Positions 43,885 through 52,316 of a stretch of DNA of 64,000 nucleotides are shown here, one piece after another. Source of the stretch: Streptomyces sp. yr375 (GTDB lineage Bacteria > Actinomycetota > Actinomycetes > Streptomycetales > Streptomycetaceae); contig NZ_FOFF01000016.1 of assembly GCF_900110755.1 (NCBI RefSeq), forward strand, positions 1 through 64,000, in the 5' to 3' direction. A program made the position numbers and the translations under genes. Under the pieces are notes generated by a model. That model was not told the origin of the DNA and made no database searches. It saw only the letters and a list, made by a program, of their open reading frames with translations. Within the stretch, counting starts at the first letter, position 1. Each line of letters starts with the position of its first letter.

Positions 43885-44685
43885 TCAAACGCCCTTCGTC
43901 GCCACCGTGAACAGGCGGCGGAACGGGAGGACCGTGCCGTAGGGGGTGGGCGGGTAGGCCCTGCGGAGCAGGTCGCGGTATTCGGTGACGAAGGCATCGC
44001 GGGCCTCGGGGTCGTCGGCGAGGGCGTCGAGAGCGGGGCGCAGGCCGGTGCCCTTGGCCCAGTCGAGGACGGGGTCCTCGCCCTGGAGGACGTGGAGGTA
44101 CGTGGTCGTCCAGACGTCGGCCGCGCAGCCGAGGCGGGCGAGCCGGTCGAGGTAGACGGCGGGGGTGTGAACGGAGTCCACGGAGCGCAGCGCCTCGGCG
44201 ACGCGGCTCTTCCAGCGGAGCGTGTCGCCGAGTTCGCGCATCAGCGCGTGCAGCGGCGCGTCGAGGTTGTCGGGGACCTGGAAGGCGAGGGCGCCGCCGG
44301 GGGCGAGGCCGTCCAGCCAGCCGGGGAGGGCTTCGAGGTGGCCGGGGACCCAGTGCAGGGCGGCGTTCGACACGAGCAGGTCGTACGTCTCGGTGGGCGC
44401 CCAGGTGGTGAGGTCGGCGTGGGCGAAGTCGAGGCGCGCGCCGGCGTGCGCCGCCGCGTCGGCGAGCATCCGCGGTGAGTTGTCGTAGCCGGTGACGCGG
44501 GCGGTGGGCCAGCGGTCGGCGAGGTGGGCGGTGAGGGTGCCGGGGCCGCAGCCGAGGTCGCCGATGCGGGGCGGGTCGCCGGGCAGGTCGGGGACGCGGG
44601 CGAGGAGGTCGGTGAAGGGGCGGGCGCGGTGCCCGGCGTGCCGCAGGTACTGGGCGGGGTCCCACGAGGGGTTGGTCGTCGTCAT
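43885..44685 (-). CDS. tam: Trans-aconitate 2-methyltransferase
   Basis: 266 residues, a class I SAM methyltransferase: SAM motif IGDLGCGPGTLTAHLADRWP, acidic residue in TGYDNSP, then LLVSNAALHWVP and a C-terminal part (VHTPAVYLDRLARLG, TEYRDLLRRAYPP) typical of Tam. It methylates trans-aconitate, a by-product that inhibits aconitase. The start ATG 44685 has GGGGACC before it. It is divergent from the MarR-family gene tamR; this arrangement and its control by citrate/aconitate are described in S. coelicolor (TamR work, from memory). Confidence 0.92.
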   Translation of the reverse strand: MTTTNPSWDPAQYLRHAGHRARPFTDLLARVPDLPGDPPRIGDLGCGPGTLTAHLADRWPTARVTGYDNSPRMLADAAAHAGARLDFAHADLTTWAPTETYDLLVSNAALHWVPGHLEALPGWLDGLAPGGALAFQVPDNLDAPLHALMRELGDTLRWKSRVAEALRSVDSVHTPAVYLDRLARLGCAADVWTTTYLHVLQGEDPVLDWAKGTGLRPALDALADDPEARDAFVTEYRDLLRRAYPPTPYGTVLPFRRLFTVATKGV

Positions 44686-44712
44686 GGTCCCCAACCCTCC
44701 CTCCCCACATCT

Positions 44713-44755
44713 CTCGATGTCAAGATACTCGACATCAAGAGACTTCATGTCGACA
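44713..44755. promoter_or_regulatory. TamR operator region between tam and tamR
   Basis: Two 13-bp repeats CTCGATGTCAAGA (44713-44725) and CTCGACATCAAGA (44728-44740), 15 bases apart, contain the inverted pair GATGTC/GACATC. A third half-like ATGTCGA lies at 44748-44754. TACACT at 44763-44768 can be the -10 of a leaderless tamR promoter. The region thus overlaps both divergent promoters. Confidence 0.8.
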
Positions 44756-44775
44756 CAACCACTACACTGATCGTC

Positions 44776-45273
44776 ATGGAGGACGAGGTCGATCGGCTGG
44801 TCGCAGCGTGGCGCCGGGAGCGCCCGGACCTCGACGTGGAGCCGCTGGAAGTACTCAGCCGGGTGAGCAGACTGGCCCGGCATCTCGACCGCGCCCGCCG
44901 ACTGGCGTTCTCCGAGCACCAGTTGGAGCCCTGGGAGTTCGACGTCCTGACGGCGCTGCGGCGCGCGGGCGCCCCCTACCAGCTCTCGCCGGGGCAGTTG
45001 CTGACGCAGACGCTGGTGACGTCGGGCACGATGACGAACCGTATCGACCGGCTCACGAAGAAGGGCCTGGTGGAGCGGCTGCCGGACCCGAGTGACCGGC
45101 GCGGTGTGCTGGTCCGCCTCACGGACGACGGCAAGGACCGCGCCGATCAGGCGCTGGCCGGGCTGCTCGACCAGGAGCGGGCGATCCTGGCCGAGCTGTC
45201 ACACGTGCAGCGGGGTGATCTGGCGGCCCTGCTACGCCAGTTGACCGCCCCGTTCGACAACATCCCCGGCTAG
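44776..45273 (+). CDS. tamR: MarR-family regulator TamR
   Basis: 165 residues: winged HTH of the MarR type with an N-terminal dimer helix (EVDRLVAAWRRERPDLDVEP), recognition helix SGTMTNRIDRLTKKGLVER and wing DPSDRRGVLVRLTDDG. The extra N-terminal helix recalls the urate-responsive HucR/PecS group to which TamR belongs. It is known in S. coelicolor to respond to citrate and aconitate and to relieve repression of tam and TCA-cycle genes in oxidative stress. No ribosome site: ATG 44776 lies about seven bases after TACACT, so the message is probably leaderless. The 3' end overlaps the next, convergent gene by 42 bases. Confidence 0.92.
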   Translation: MEDEVDRLVAAWRRERPDLDVEPLEVLSRVSRLARHLDRARRLAFSEHQLEPWEFDVLTALRRAGAPYQLSPGQLLTQTLVTSGTMTNRIDRLTKKGLVERLPDPSDRRGVLVRLTDDGKDRADQALAGLLDQERAILAELSHVQRGDLAALLRQLTAPFDNIPG

Positions 45274-45999
45274 GTCGACCGGTCCGACGCCGGCCCGGCG
45301 CGCGAGGGCGACGGCGGCGAGGGTGGAGTGGACGCCCAGTTTGCCGAGGACGTTCTGCATGTGGGTGCGGACGGTGTGCGGGGAGAGGAACAGCCGGTCG
45401 GCGACGGCCTTGCGGCCGAGCCCCGCGACCATGCAGCGCAGGACTTCCCGCTCCCTCGGGGTGAGGGACTCGACGAGCCGTTCGCTCTCGGTGCGGTGCT
45501 TGCGGGCGGCCGTCAGCTCCCGCAGGACGCCGGTGAGCAGGGCGGGCGGCAGATGGGTCTCCTCGCGCAGCACACCGCGGATGACGGTCAGCAGCCGCGA
45601 CAGCGAGCAGTCCTTCGCGACCCAGCCGGACGCCCCGGCCTGCAGCGCGAGGGCGGCGCGCCGCGGGTCGTCCTTCTCGGCGAGGACGACGATCCGGATG
45701 TGCGGCTGCCCGCCGCGCACGCCCGCGACCAGCGAGATGCCGTCGACGAGCCCGTCCTCCCCCACTTCCTGCACGGGTATGGCGGGCCGTATGCCCGGCA
45801 GGGCGGCGCCCAGATCGGCGTCGACGAGCAGTACGTCGTACCGGCGCCCTTCGGCGGCCGCGCGCTCCAGGCTGCGCAGGGCCGCCGGGCCGCTGCCGGC
45901 CGCGGACACGTCGACGTCGGGCTCGGCCGCCAGCGCCGCGGCGAGCGACTCGGCGAAAATACGGTGGTCGTCGACGACGAGAACTCGGATGCGAACCAC
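45232..45999 (-). CDS. LuxR-type response regulator, orphan
   Basis: 255 residues. The receiver has Asp10-Asp11-His12, acceptor Asp60 (LLVDAD) and Lys in VVLAEKDD; an unusually long loop after Asp60 (about 25 extra residues) sets it apart. The C-terminal LuxR HTH is complete (SLTPREREVLRCMVAGLGRK, LFLSPHTVRTHMQNVLGKLG). GTG 45999 has GGAGG seven bases upstream; the longer open frame is not supported. No histidine kinase is adjacent. Its last 42 bases overlap the end of tamR on the opposite strand. Confidence 0.9.
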   Translation of the reverse strand: MVRIRVLVVDDHRIFAESLAAALAAEPDVDVSAAGSGPAALRSLERAAAEGRRYDVLLVDADLGAALPGIRPAIPVQEVGEDGLVDGISLVAGVRGGQPHIRIVVLAEKDDPRRAALALQAGASGWVAKDCSLSRLLTVIRGVLREETHLPPALLTGVLRELTAARKHRTESERLVESLTPREREVLRCMVAGLGRKAVADRLFLSPHTVRTHMQNVLGKLGVHSTLAAVALARRAGVGPVDLAGDVVERGGQLA

Positions 46000-46225
46000 G
46001 AAACCCCCTCCGGGGACCGGCGCGGACACGACGCCCGGAGGGGTGTCATGACCGCACGGCCGCCGCCGTACAGAGACTGCCACCCCACCGCGGGCACCGT
46101 ATCCGACTGTCTCGCCCCCTGATCGGCGCCGGCCCCCACCGGCGCTGTTCACAGGGTAGGGCCGCGGGCTGACAGCGGAAGGGAAAACGCAGAACTGGTT
46201 GGCCAGGGCGTCTATGGTGTGCCGC

Positions 46226-46681
46226 ATGTTTCGTCTTGAGACAGAAGTCGACAGGACCCGGCGCGATCTTCTCCGTTCCCGGCTCCTCGACACCAACACC
46301 GAGGCCTCGCCGACCCTGCGCGCCCTGCGCGGCACACCCGCCGGACGGGAGTCCCCGCTGCACGTCTGGGCGACCGGCCCCGACGGCGCCCTGGCCGGCG
46401 GCCTGGTCGGCCACACCTGGACGACCTGGCTGCACGTCACCCACCTCTGGGTCGACACCCCGCACCGCGGCACGGGCCTGGGCAGCCGCCTCCTCGCCCA
46501 GGCGGAACACACCGCCACCGAGGAACGCGGCTGCACCCGCGCCCGCCTGGAAACCTGGGACTTCCAGGCCCCGGACTTCTACCGCCGCCACGGCTACGAG
46601 GTGATCTGCACGATCGAGGACTACCCCCCGGGCATCACGGAGTACACCCTGACAAAACGGCTGGCCTCCGGGGATGCCTGA
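46226..46681 (+). CDS. GNAT-family N-acetyltransferase
   Basis: 151 residues with the GNAT core: strand LHVTHLWVDTPHRGTGLGSR (acetyl-CoA loop, Arg/Gly-x-Gly-x-Gly pattern), LLAQAEHTATEERGC, and the C-terminal DFYRRHGYEVICTIEDYPPG. The Pro-Pro-Gly ending is typical of a small group of actinobacterial GNATs. Substrate unknown. TATGGT (46213-46218) lies seven bases before ATG 46226, so this start is chosen as a leaderless one; ATG 46214 and 46199 are less likely. Convergent with galK. Confidence 0.88.
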   Translation: MFRLETEVDRTRRDLLRSRLLDTNTEASPTLRALRGTPAGRESPLHVWATGPDGALAGGLVGHTWTTWLHVTHLWVDTPHRGTGLGSRLLAQAEHTATEERGCTRARLETWDFQAPDFYRRHGYEVICTIEDYPPGITEYTLTKRLASGDA

Positions 46682-46700
46682 GGACGAGACGGATGTCTTC

Positions 46701-46884
46701 TCGACGCCGGCCCACAATTCCAGCATGTCCGGCGTTTGAGGACGCGACAGATGCCGTCCCTAACCCCCACCCACCCGTAGGGGGCGCGATCTCGACGCCG
46801 GCCCGCACAATCCAGCCCGTCCGGCGTTTGAGGACGAGGCCCCTTAAGGGCCGACAGCGGGGGTCTGGGGGCGGCAGCCCCCAG
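46701..46884. repeat. Streptomyces intergenic repeat pair with terminator hairpin
   Basis: Two copies of a unit with core CCGGCGTTTGAGGACG (46701-46745 and about 46790-46838), followed by CTGGGGGC-GGCA-GCCCCCAG (46865-46884). I know both elements as frequent intergenic sequences in Streptomyces genomes. The hairpin lies just after the galK stop on the minus strand and probably ends the gal operon. Confidence 0.8.
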
Positions 46885-46892
46885 AACAGGCC

Positions 46893-48056
46893 TCAGCCCA
46901 GACGGCGGGCTCCCGCCGCAGGCACCGCCTCGAAGACCCGGGGTGCCTTGAACCCGGCCGCAGAGAACGCCTCTTCGACGGCCTTGGTCAACGTCTCGAC
47001 ATCGGTCGCCTCGGCGAGCACGATCGCCGAGCCGCCGAACCCGCCGCCGGTCATCCGCGCCCCGAGCGCGCCCCCGGCGAGGGCCGTGTCGACGACGAGG
47101 TCCAGTTCGGGGCAGGAGACCCGGAAGTCGTCCCGCAGGGAGGCGTGACCGGCCGTCAGGACCGGCCCGACGGCACGGCTGTCGCCGCCGGACTCCAGCA
47201 GCGAGACGACCTGCTCGACCCGCTGATCCTCCGTCACCACGTGCCGCACCAGCCGCCGCACCTCCTCGTCGTCGCCGAGCCGCTCCAGCGCCGCGTCCAG
47301 GTCGGCGTAGGGGATGTCCCGTAGGGCGTCGACGCCGAGCAGCGCGGCGCCCTTCTCGCAGCCGGCCCGCCGCTTGCCGTACTCGCCGCTGCTGTGCGCG
47401 TGCGTGACCTGTGTGTCGACGACCAGCAGGCGCAGTCCCTCGGCGGCCAGGTCGAGGGGGATCTGCTTCTGGGAGAGGTCTCGGGTGTCGAGGAACAGCG
47501 CGTGGCCGGACTCGCAGCACGCGGACGCCGTCTGGTCCATGATGCCGGTGGGCGCGCCGACGTAGACGTTCTCCGCGCGCTGGCACAGGCGGGCGAGCTG
47601 CCAGCGGGCCAGGCCGAGGTCGTAGAGGTCGTTGAGCGCGAGGGCGACGACGACCTCCAGGGCCGCCGACGACGACAGGCCCGCGCCCGACGGGACCGTG
47701 GAGGACAGGTGGACGTCGGCGCCGGTGACCGGGTGCCCGGCCTCGCGCAGCGCCCACACGACACCGGCCGGGTACGCCGTCCAGGCGCGGTCGGAGCCGG
47801 GCGCGAGGTCGTCCAGGCGGAGTTCGGCGACGCCGCTGTCGAGGTCGGCCGAGTGCAGCCGCAGGACGCCGTCGGTCCGGCGGGAGACCGCCGCGACGGC
47901 GATGTGCGGCAGCGCGAAGGGCATCACGAAGCCGTCGTTGTAGTCGGTGTGCTCACCGATGAGGTTGACGCGGCCGGGGGCCGCCCAGACGCCGTCGGGC
48001 TGCGCCCCGTAGAGCGTGAAGAACGCGTCCCGGACGGCCTGCTGCTGTGCCCCCAC
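46893..48056 (-). CDS. galK: Galactokinase
   Basis: 387 residues, GHMP kinase. It phosphorylates galactose at C1. Motifs: GRVNLIGEHTDYNDG (galactokinase signature), the ATP loop PSGAGLSSSAALEV and the C-terminal GARMTGGGFGGSAI. It starts with GTG directly after the galE stop codon, so it is the third gene of the galTEK (Leloir) operon. A terminator hairpin follows. Confidence 0.97.
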   Translation of the reverse strand: MGAQQQAVRDAFFTLYGAQPDGVWAAPGRVNLIGEHTDYNDGFVMPFALPHIAVAAVSRRTDGVLRLHSADLDSGVAELRLDDLAPGSDRAWTAYPAGVVWALREAGHPVTGADVHLSSTVPSGAGLSSSAALEVVVALALNDLYDLGLARWQLARLCQRAENVYVGAPTGIMDQTASACCESGHALFLDTRDLSQKQIPLDLAAEGLRLLVVDTQVTHAHSSGEYGKRRAGCEKGAALLGVDALRDIPYADLDAALERLGDDEEVRRLVRHVVTEDQRVEQVVSLLESGGDSRAVGPVLTAGHASLRDDFRVSCPELDLVVDTALAGGALGARMTGGGFGGSAIVLAEATDVETLTKAVEEAFSAAGFKAPRVFEAVPAAGARRLG

Positions 48057-49040
48057 CTACTGCTCCCTTACTGCTGCACTGCTTGCGATGTGCTGCGCGA
48101 ACTTCCATGCGTCCGCGACGATACCCGCGAGGTCCGCGCGGGACGGGTTCCAGCCGAGGCGCTCGCGGGCGGTGTCCGCCGACGCGACCAGGGCGGCCGG
48201 GTCGCCGGCCCGGCGCGGGGCCATGACCTCGGGGATCGGGTGCCCGGTGACCGTGCGGGCGGTCTCGACGACCTCGCGGACGGAGAAGCCGTTGCCGTTG
48301 CCGAGGTTGCAGATGAGGTGCTCGCCGGGCTCGGCGGCGGCGACGGCCAGCAGGTGGGCCTCGGCGAGGTCGGCGACGTGGATGTAGTCGCGGATGCAGG
48401 TGCCGTCCGGGGTCGGGTAGTCGTCGCCGAAGACGGAGATGGCCTCGCGGCGGCCCTGCGCGACCTGGAGGACGAGCGGGATGAGGTGCGACTCGGGGTC
48501 GTGCCGCTCGCCCTGCGCGCCGTACGCGCCCGCGACGTTGAAGTACCGCAGGGACACGGCGCCGAGCCCGTGCGCCGCCGCCTCGCCGGTGATCATGTGG
48601 TCGACCGCGAGCTTCGACGCGCCGTAGGGGTTGGTGGGCCGGGTCGGGGCGCTCTCGGGGATCGGGACCTGCTCGGGCTCGCCGTAGGTGGCGGCCGTGG
48701 AGGAGAAGACGAGCTTGCGCACGCCCGCCTCGCGCATCGCGGCGAGCAGGGCCATGGTGCCGCCGACGTTGTTGTCCCAGTACTTCTCGGGCTTGACGAC
48801 GGACTCGCCGACCTGCGAGAACGCGGCGAAGTGCAGGACGGCGTCGAAGGAGTCGTCGAGGTGCTTGCCGGCGTCGCGGATGTCGGCCTCGATGAAGGCG
48901 GCACCCGCCGGGACGCCCTCGCGGAAGCCGGTGGAGAGGTTGTCGAGGACGACGACCTCGTGGCCGGCCTCCAGCAGGTGCTGGGCGACGACACTGCCCA
49001 CATAACCGGCCCCGCCGGTCACCAGGTACTTCCCGCTCAT
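48057..49040 (-). CDS. galE: UDP-glucose 4-epimerase
   Basis: 327 residues, extended short-chain dehydrogenase. NAD motif VTGGAGYVGSVVAQHL, catalytic Ser/Thr region FSSTAATYGEP, Tyr-x3-Lys in YGASKLAVD, and YFNVAGAYGA. It interconverts UDP-galactose and UDP-glucose. Its ATG overlaps the galT stop (ATGA) and its TAG abuts the galK GTG, so the three genes are tightly coupled. Confidence 0.97.
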   Translation of the reverse strand: MSGKYLVTGGAGYVGSVVAQHLLEAGHEVVVLDNLSTGFREGVPAGAAFIEADIRDAGKHLDDSFDAVLHFAAFSQVGESVVKPEKYWDNNVGGTMALLAAMREAGVRKLVFSSTAATYGEPEQVPIPESAPTRPTNPYGASKLAVDHMITGEAAAHGLGAVSLRYFNVAGAYGAQGERHDPESHLIPLVLQVAQGRREAISVFGDDYPTPDGTCIRDYIHVADLAEAHLLAVAAAEPGEHLICNLGNGNGFSVREVVETARTVTGHPIPEVMAPRRAGDPAALVASADTARERLGWNPSRADLAGIVADAWKFAQHIASSAAVREQ

Positions 49041-50098
49041 GAACTCGCTACCTCTCGCAGTCGCCGGGCCGCGGACTCCGGCGGCACGTCGTTGATGAAG
49101 ACGTTCATGCCCGATTCGGAGCCCGCGAGGAACTTCAGCTTGCCGGAAGTGCGGCGGATGGTGAAAAGCTCGAGGTGGAGACCGAAGTCGTCGCGGTTGA
49201 CGCCCTCGAACTCCTCCAGCGCGCCGAACGGCGCCTGGTGCCAGGCCGCGATGTACGGCGTGGCGGGCTCACCCTCCCCGAAGATCCGGTCGAAGCGCCT
49301 CAAGAGTTCCAGATAGACCTTGGGGAACTCTGTGCGCGCGGCCTCGTCGAGCCCGAGCAGGTCGGGGACCCGCTTCTTCGGGTAGAGGTGCACCTCGTAC
49401 GGCCAGTGCGCGGCGTACGGCACGAACGCGACCCAGTGTTCACCCTCCAGGACGACGCGCTCGCCGGCGAGTTCACGCGCGAGGACGGCGTCGAAGAGGT
49501 TCTCGCCGCCGGTGGCCTCCTTGTGCGCGGCGACCGAACGCAGCATCAGGGCGGTGCGGGGCGTGGTGAACGGGTAGGCGTAGATCTGCCCGTGCGGGTG
49601 ACCCAGGGTCACCCCGATCTCGGCGCCGCGGTTCTCGAAGCAGAACACCTGTTCCACGGAGGGCAGATGCGACAGCTCGGACGTCCGGTCCGTCCACGCG
49701 TCGAGGACGAGCCGCGCCTGCTCCTCGGTGAGGTCGGCGAAGGACGCCTGGTGGTCGGAGGTGAAGCAGACCACCTCGCAGCGCCCGGAGTCGCCGGCCA
49801 GGGAGGGGAAACGGTTCTCGAAGACGGCGACGTCGTACGACGAGTCCGGGATCTCGCTGAGCCGGTCGCCCTGCGAGGGGCAGAGCGGGCACTCGTCGGC
49901 CGGCGGGTGGTACGTACGCCCCTGCCGGTGCGAGGCCACGGCGATGGAATCGCCGAGCAGCGGGTCCCGGCGTACCTCCGAAGTGGTGACCGTGGGCTCC
50001 AGCGGACGCTTGTCCACCGCGTCGCGCACCGCGTCGTCCCGCTGGTCGTAGTAGATCAGCTCACGACCGTCGGCCAAGCGCGTCGAGGTCTTCTTCAC
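49037..50098 (-). CDS. galT: Galactose-1-phosphate uridylyltransferase
   Basis: 353 residues. It transfers UMP from UDP-glucose to galactose-1-phosphate. Motifs: zinc-binding ECPLCPSQGDR, FENRFPSL, and the active-site GHPHGQIYAYP (nucleophilic His). I chose GTG 50098, which has GGAGAG seven bases upstream; ATG 50113 is a possible alternative five codons earlier. It is the first gene of galTEK, the same order as in S. lividans/S. coelicolor, and is divergent from a sugar-type sodium symporter. Confidence 0.95.
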   Translation of the reverse strand: MKKTSTRLADGRELIYYDQRDDAVRDAVDKRPLEPTVTTSEVRRDPLLGDSIAVASHRQGRTYHPPADECPLCPSQGDRLSEIPDSSYDVAVFENRFPSLAGDSGRCEVVCFTSDHQASFADLTEEQARLVLDAWTDRTSELSHLPSVEQVFCFENRGAEIGVTLGHPHGQIYAYPFTTPRTALMLRSVAAHKEATGGENLFDAVLARELAGERVVLEGEHWVAFVPYAAHWPYEVHLYPKKRVPDLLGLDEAARTEFPKVYLELLRRFDRIFGEGEPATPYIAAWHQAPFGALEEFEGVNRDDFGLHLELFTIRRTSGKLKFLAGSESGMNVFINDVPPESAARRLREVASS

Positions 50099-50113
50099 CG
50101 CGCGACTCTCCAT

Positions 50114-50233
50114 CCGTACACCTAGCGAATCTTCAAACAGAACCGAACACATAAAACCATAAACCCCCATGGCGGTCACCCCCACGACCGGACCCACAAC
50201 CGAACAAAGAACACCAAACGAAGTGAGCGGCGC
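50114..50233. promoter_or_regulatory. Divergent promoter region galT / symporter
   Basis: 120 bases, more AT-rich than the surroundings. A 9-bp direct repeat AACCGAACA occurs at 50141-50149 and 50198-50206, 57 bases apart, one near each start. The galP1-type promoter must lie here. Boxes cannot be assigned with confidence. Confidence 0.5.
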
Positions 50234-51934
50234 ATGCGAACCCCCACATATACGGCATACCCGGCACCTCAGTTGGCGGCCGAGCTGCGGCTGCCGACGA
50301 ACTGGCTCGACTACACGATCCTCGGTATCTACTTCGTCGTGGTCCTGGGCATCGGTTTCGCCGCCCGGCGGTCGGTGAAGACGAGCCTCGACTTCTTCCT
50401 CTCCGGCCGCTCCCTGCCCGCGTGGATCACCGGTCTCGCGTTCGTCTCGGCGAACCTGGCCGCCACCGAGATCCTGGGCATGGCCGCGAACAGCGCGCAG
50501 TACGGGGCGTACACGGTCCACTGGTACTGGATCGGCGCGATCCCGGCGATGGTGTTCCTGGGCCTGGTGATGATGCCGTTCTACTACGGCAGCAAGGTCC
50601 GGTCGGTGCCGGAGTTCCTGTTGCTGCGCTTCGACAAGGGCGCGCACCTGCTGAGTTCGGCGCTGTTCGCGTTCGCGGCGATCCTGATCGCGGGCGTGAA
50701 CCTGTACGCGCTGGCGATCGTCGTGGAGGCGCTGCTGGGCTGGCCGCAGTGGGTGGCGATCGTGGTGGCGGGCTTCTTCGTGCTGGCGTACATCACGCTG
50801 GGCGGCCTGTCGTCGGCGATCTACAACGAGGTGCTCCAGTTCTTCGTGATCCTCGCGGCGCTGATCCCGCTGTCGGTGCTGGGTCTGAAGCGGGTCGGCG
50901 GCTGGGACGGCCTGACCGACAAGCTGACGGCGACCCACGGCGACAACTTCGTGACTGCCTGGGGCGGCACCGGCATCGGCAGCGCGAACCCGCTGGGCGC
51001 GAACTGGCTGACGATCGTGCTGGGCCTGGGCTTCGTCCTGTCCTTCGGCTACTGGACGACGAACTTCGCGGAGGTGCAGCGCGCGCTGTCGGCGAAGAAC
51101 CTGTCGGCGGCGCAGCGCACGCCGCTGATCGCCGCCTACCCGAAGATCTTCATCGTGTTCCTGGTGATGATCCCGGGCCTGGTGGCGGCGGTGCTGGTGC
51201 CGAAGATCGGCACCAGCGACTCGGACCTCCAGTACAACGACGCGATCCCGTACCTGATGTCCCGGCTCCTGCCGAACGGCGTCCTCGGCATCGCCGTCAC
51301 CGGACTGCTGGCGGCGTTCATGGCGGGCATGGCGGCGAACATCTCGTCGTTCAACACGGTGTTCACGACGGACATCTGGGCGAAGTACGTGGTGCGGGGG
51401 CGGGAGGACACGTACTACGTCCGGTTCGGCCGCCTGATCACGGCGATCGGGGTGGCGGCGTCGGTGGGCACGGCGTTCCTGGCGTCCTCGTTCTCCAACA
51501 TCATGAGCTACCTCCAGACGCTGTTCTCCTTCTTCAACGTGCCGATGTTCGTCGTCTTCATCGTCGGCATGTTCTGGAAGCGGGCGTCGAAGAAGTCGGG
51601 CTTCTGGGGCCTGCTGGCAGGCACCACGGCGGCGATGATCAACTACTTCGTCCTCTACAAGCAGGACGTCGTCGGCATCCCCACCGACCAGGGCGCGAAC
51701 TTCGTCTCGGCGATCGCGGGCTTCGTCGCGGGCGCGGTGGTGATGGTCGCGGTGTCGCTGTTCACGGCCCCGAAGCCGGCCGACGAACTCCAGGGCCTGG
51801 TCTACGGCACGGTCTCCCCCGGCATGGCCGAGGCGCCGGCGGCGGGCGACGACGCGTGGTACCGGCGGCCCGCGCTGCTGGGCTGGGGCGCGCTGATCCT
51901 GGCCGCCGTCTGCTACATCCCGTTCTCGTTCTGA
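50234..51934 (+). CDS. Sodium:solute symporter (SSS/SGLT family)
   Basis: 566 residues with about 14 membrane segments. SSS features: LDFFLSGRSLPAWITG after segment 1, ANLAATEILGMAANSAQYG in segment 2, YITLGGLSSAIYNEVLQFF, and FGYWTTNFAEVQRALSAKN. The region resembles vSGLT-type galactose/glucose carriers. Its divergence from galTEK across a 120-base promoter region suggests a galactose or related sugar as substrate (inference). A small membrane gene follows 46 bases downstream. Confidence 0.93.
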   Translation: MRTPTYTAYPAPQLAAELRLPTNWLDYTILGIYFVVVLGIGFAARRSVKTSLDFFLSGRSLPAWITGLAFVSANLAATEILGMAANSAQYGAYTVHWYWIGAIPAMVFLGLVMMPFYYGSKVRSVPEFLLLRFDKGAHLLSSALFAFAAILIAGVNLYALAIVVEALLGWPQWVAIVVAGFFVLAYITLGGLSSAIYNEVLQFFVILAALIPLSVLGLKRVGGWDGLTDKLTATHGDNFVTAWGGTGIGSANPLGANWLTIVLGLGFVLSFGYWTTNFAEVQRALSAKNLSAAQRTPLIAAYPKIFIVFLVMIPGLVAAVLVPKIGTSDSDLQYNDAIPYLMSRLLPNGVLGIAVTGLLAAFMAGMAANISSFNTVFTTDIWAKYVVRGREDTYYVRFGRLITAIGVAASVGTAFLASSFSNIMSYLQTLFSFFNVPMFVVFIVGMFWKRASKKSGFWGLLAGTTAAMINYFVLYKQDVVGIPTDQGANFVSAIAGFVAGAVVMVAVSLFTAPKPADELQGLVYGTVSPGMAEAPAAGDDAWYRRPALLGWGALILAAVCYIPFSF

Positions 51935-51980
51935 GCCCGGCAGCCACGAGCAGCGACCGCTGCGGGAGAATGGAGAGACC

Positions 51981-52310
51981 ATGTCCGAACATTTCGGGTA
52001 CTCGGAGAAGGACGTCCAGCGGGAGGTCACCGCGCTGGAGGAGAAGTCCGCGACCGCGGCCAGCATCTTCGACCTGCGCCGCATCATCGGCGGCCTGTTC
52101 GTCGTGTACGGCGTGATCGTCACGATCGCCGGCCTCACGGACAGCGACGCGGAGATCGACAAGGCCCAGGGCATCAACATCAACCTGTGGACGGGCCTGG
52201 GAATGCTGGCCCTGGGCCTCTTCTTCCTGACCTGGCTGTGGCTACGGCCCACCGCGCCGGTGATCCCCACGCTGCCGCCGGAGGCGGTCGAGGACAAGCG
52301 GGAGGAGTGA
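51981..52310 (+). CDS. Small two-segment membrane protein
   Basis: 109 residues: a charged N-terminal helix (YSEKDVQREVTALEEKSATA), segment 1 (IGGLFVVYGVIVTIAGL), a short loop, segment 2 (LWTGLGMLALGLFFLTWLWL) and a Pro/Glu tail. The layout resembles small accessory proteins found beside SSS symporters in actinobacteria. GGAGAG lies five bases before the ATG. Probably co-transcribed with the symporter, possibly as its partner subunit; function not established. Confidence 0.85.
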   Translation: MSEHFGYSEKDVQREVTALEEKSATAASIFDLRRIIGGLFVVYGVIVTIAGLTDSDAEIDKAQGININLWTGLGMLALGLFFLTWLWLRPTAPVIPTLPPEAVEDKREE

Positions 52311-52316
52311 GCCCCG

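Noticed and set aside
50099..52297. Long N-terminal extension of galT on the minus strand
   Set aside because: It would cover the symporter gene and the divergent promoter; galT has a proper start at 50098.
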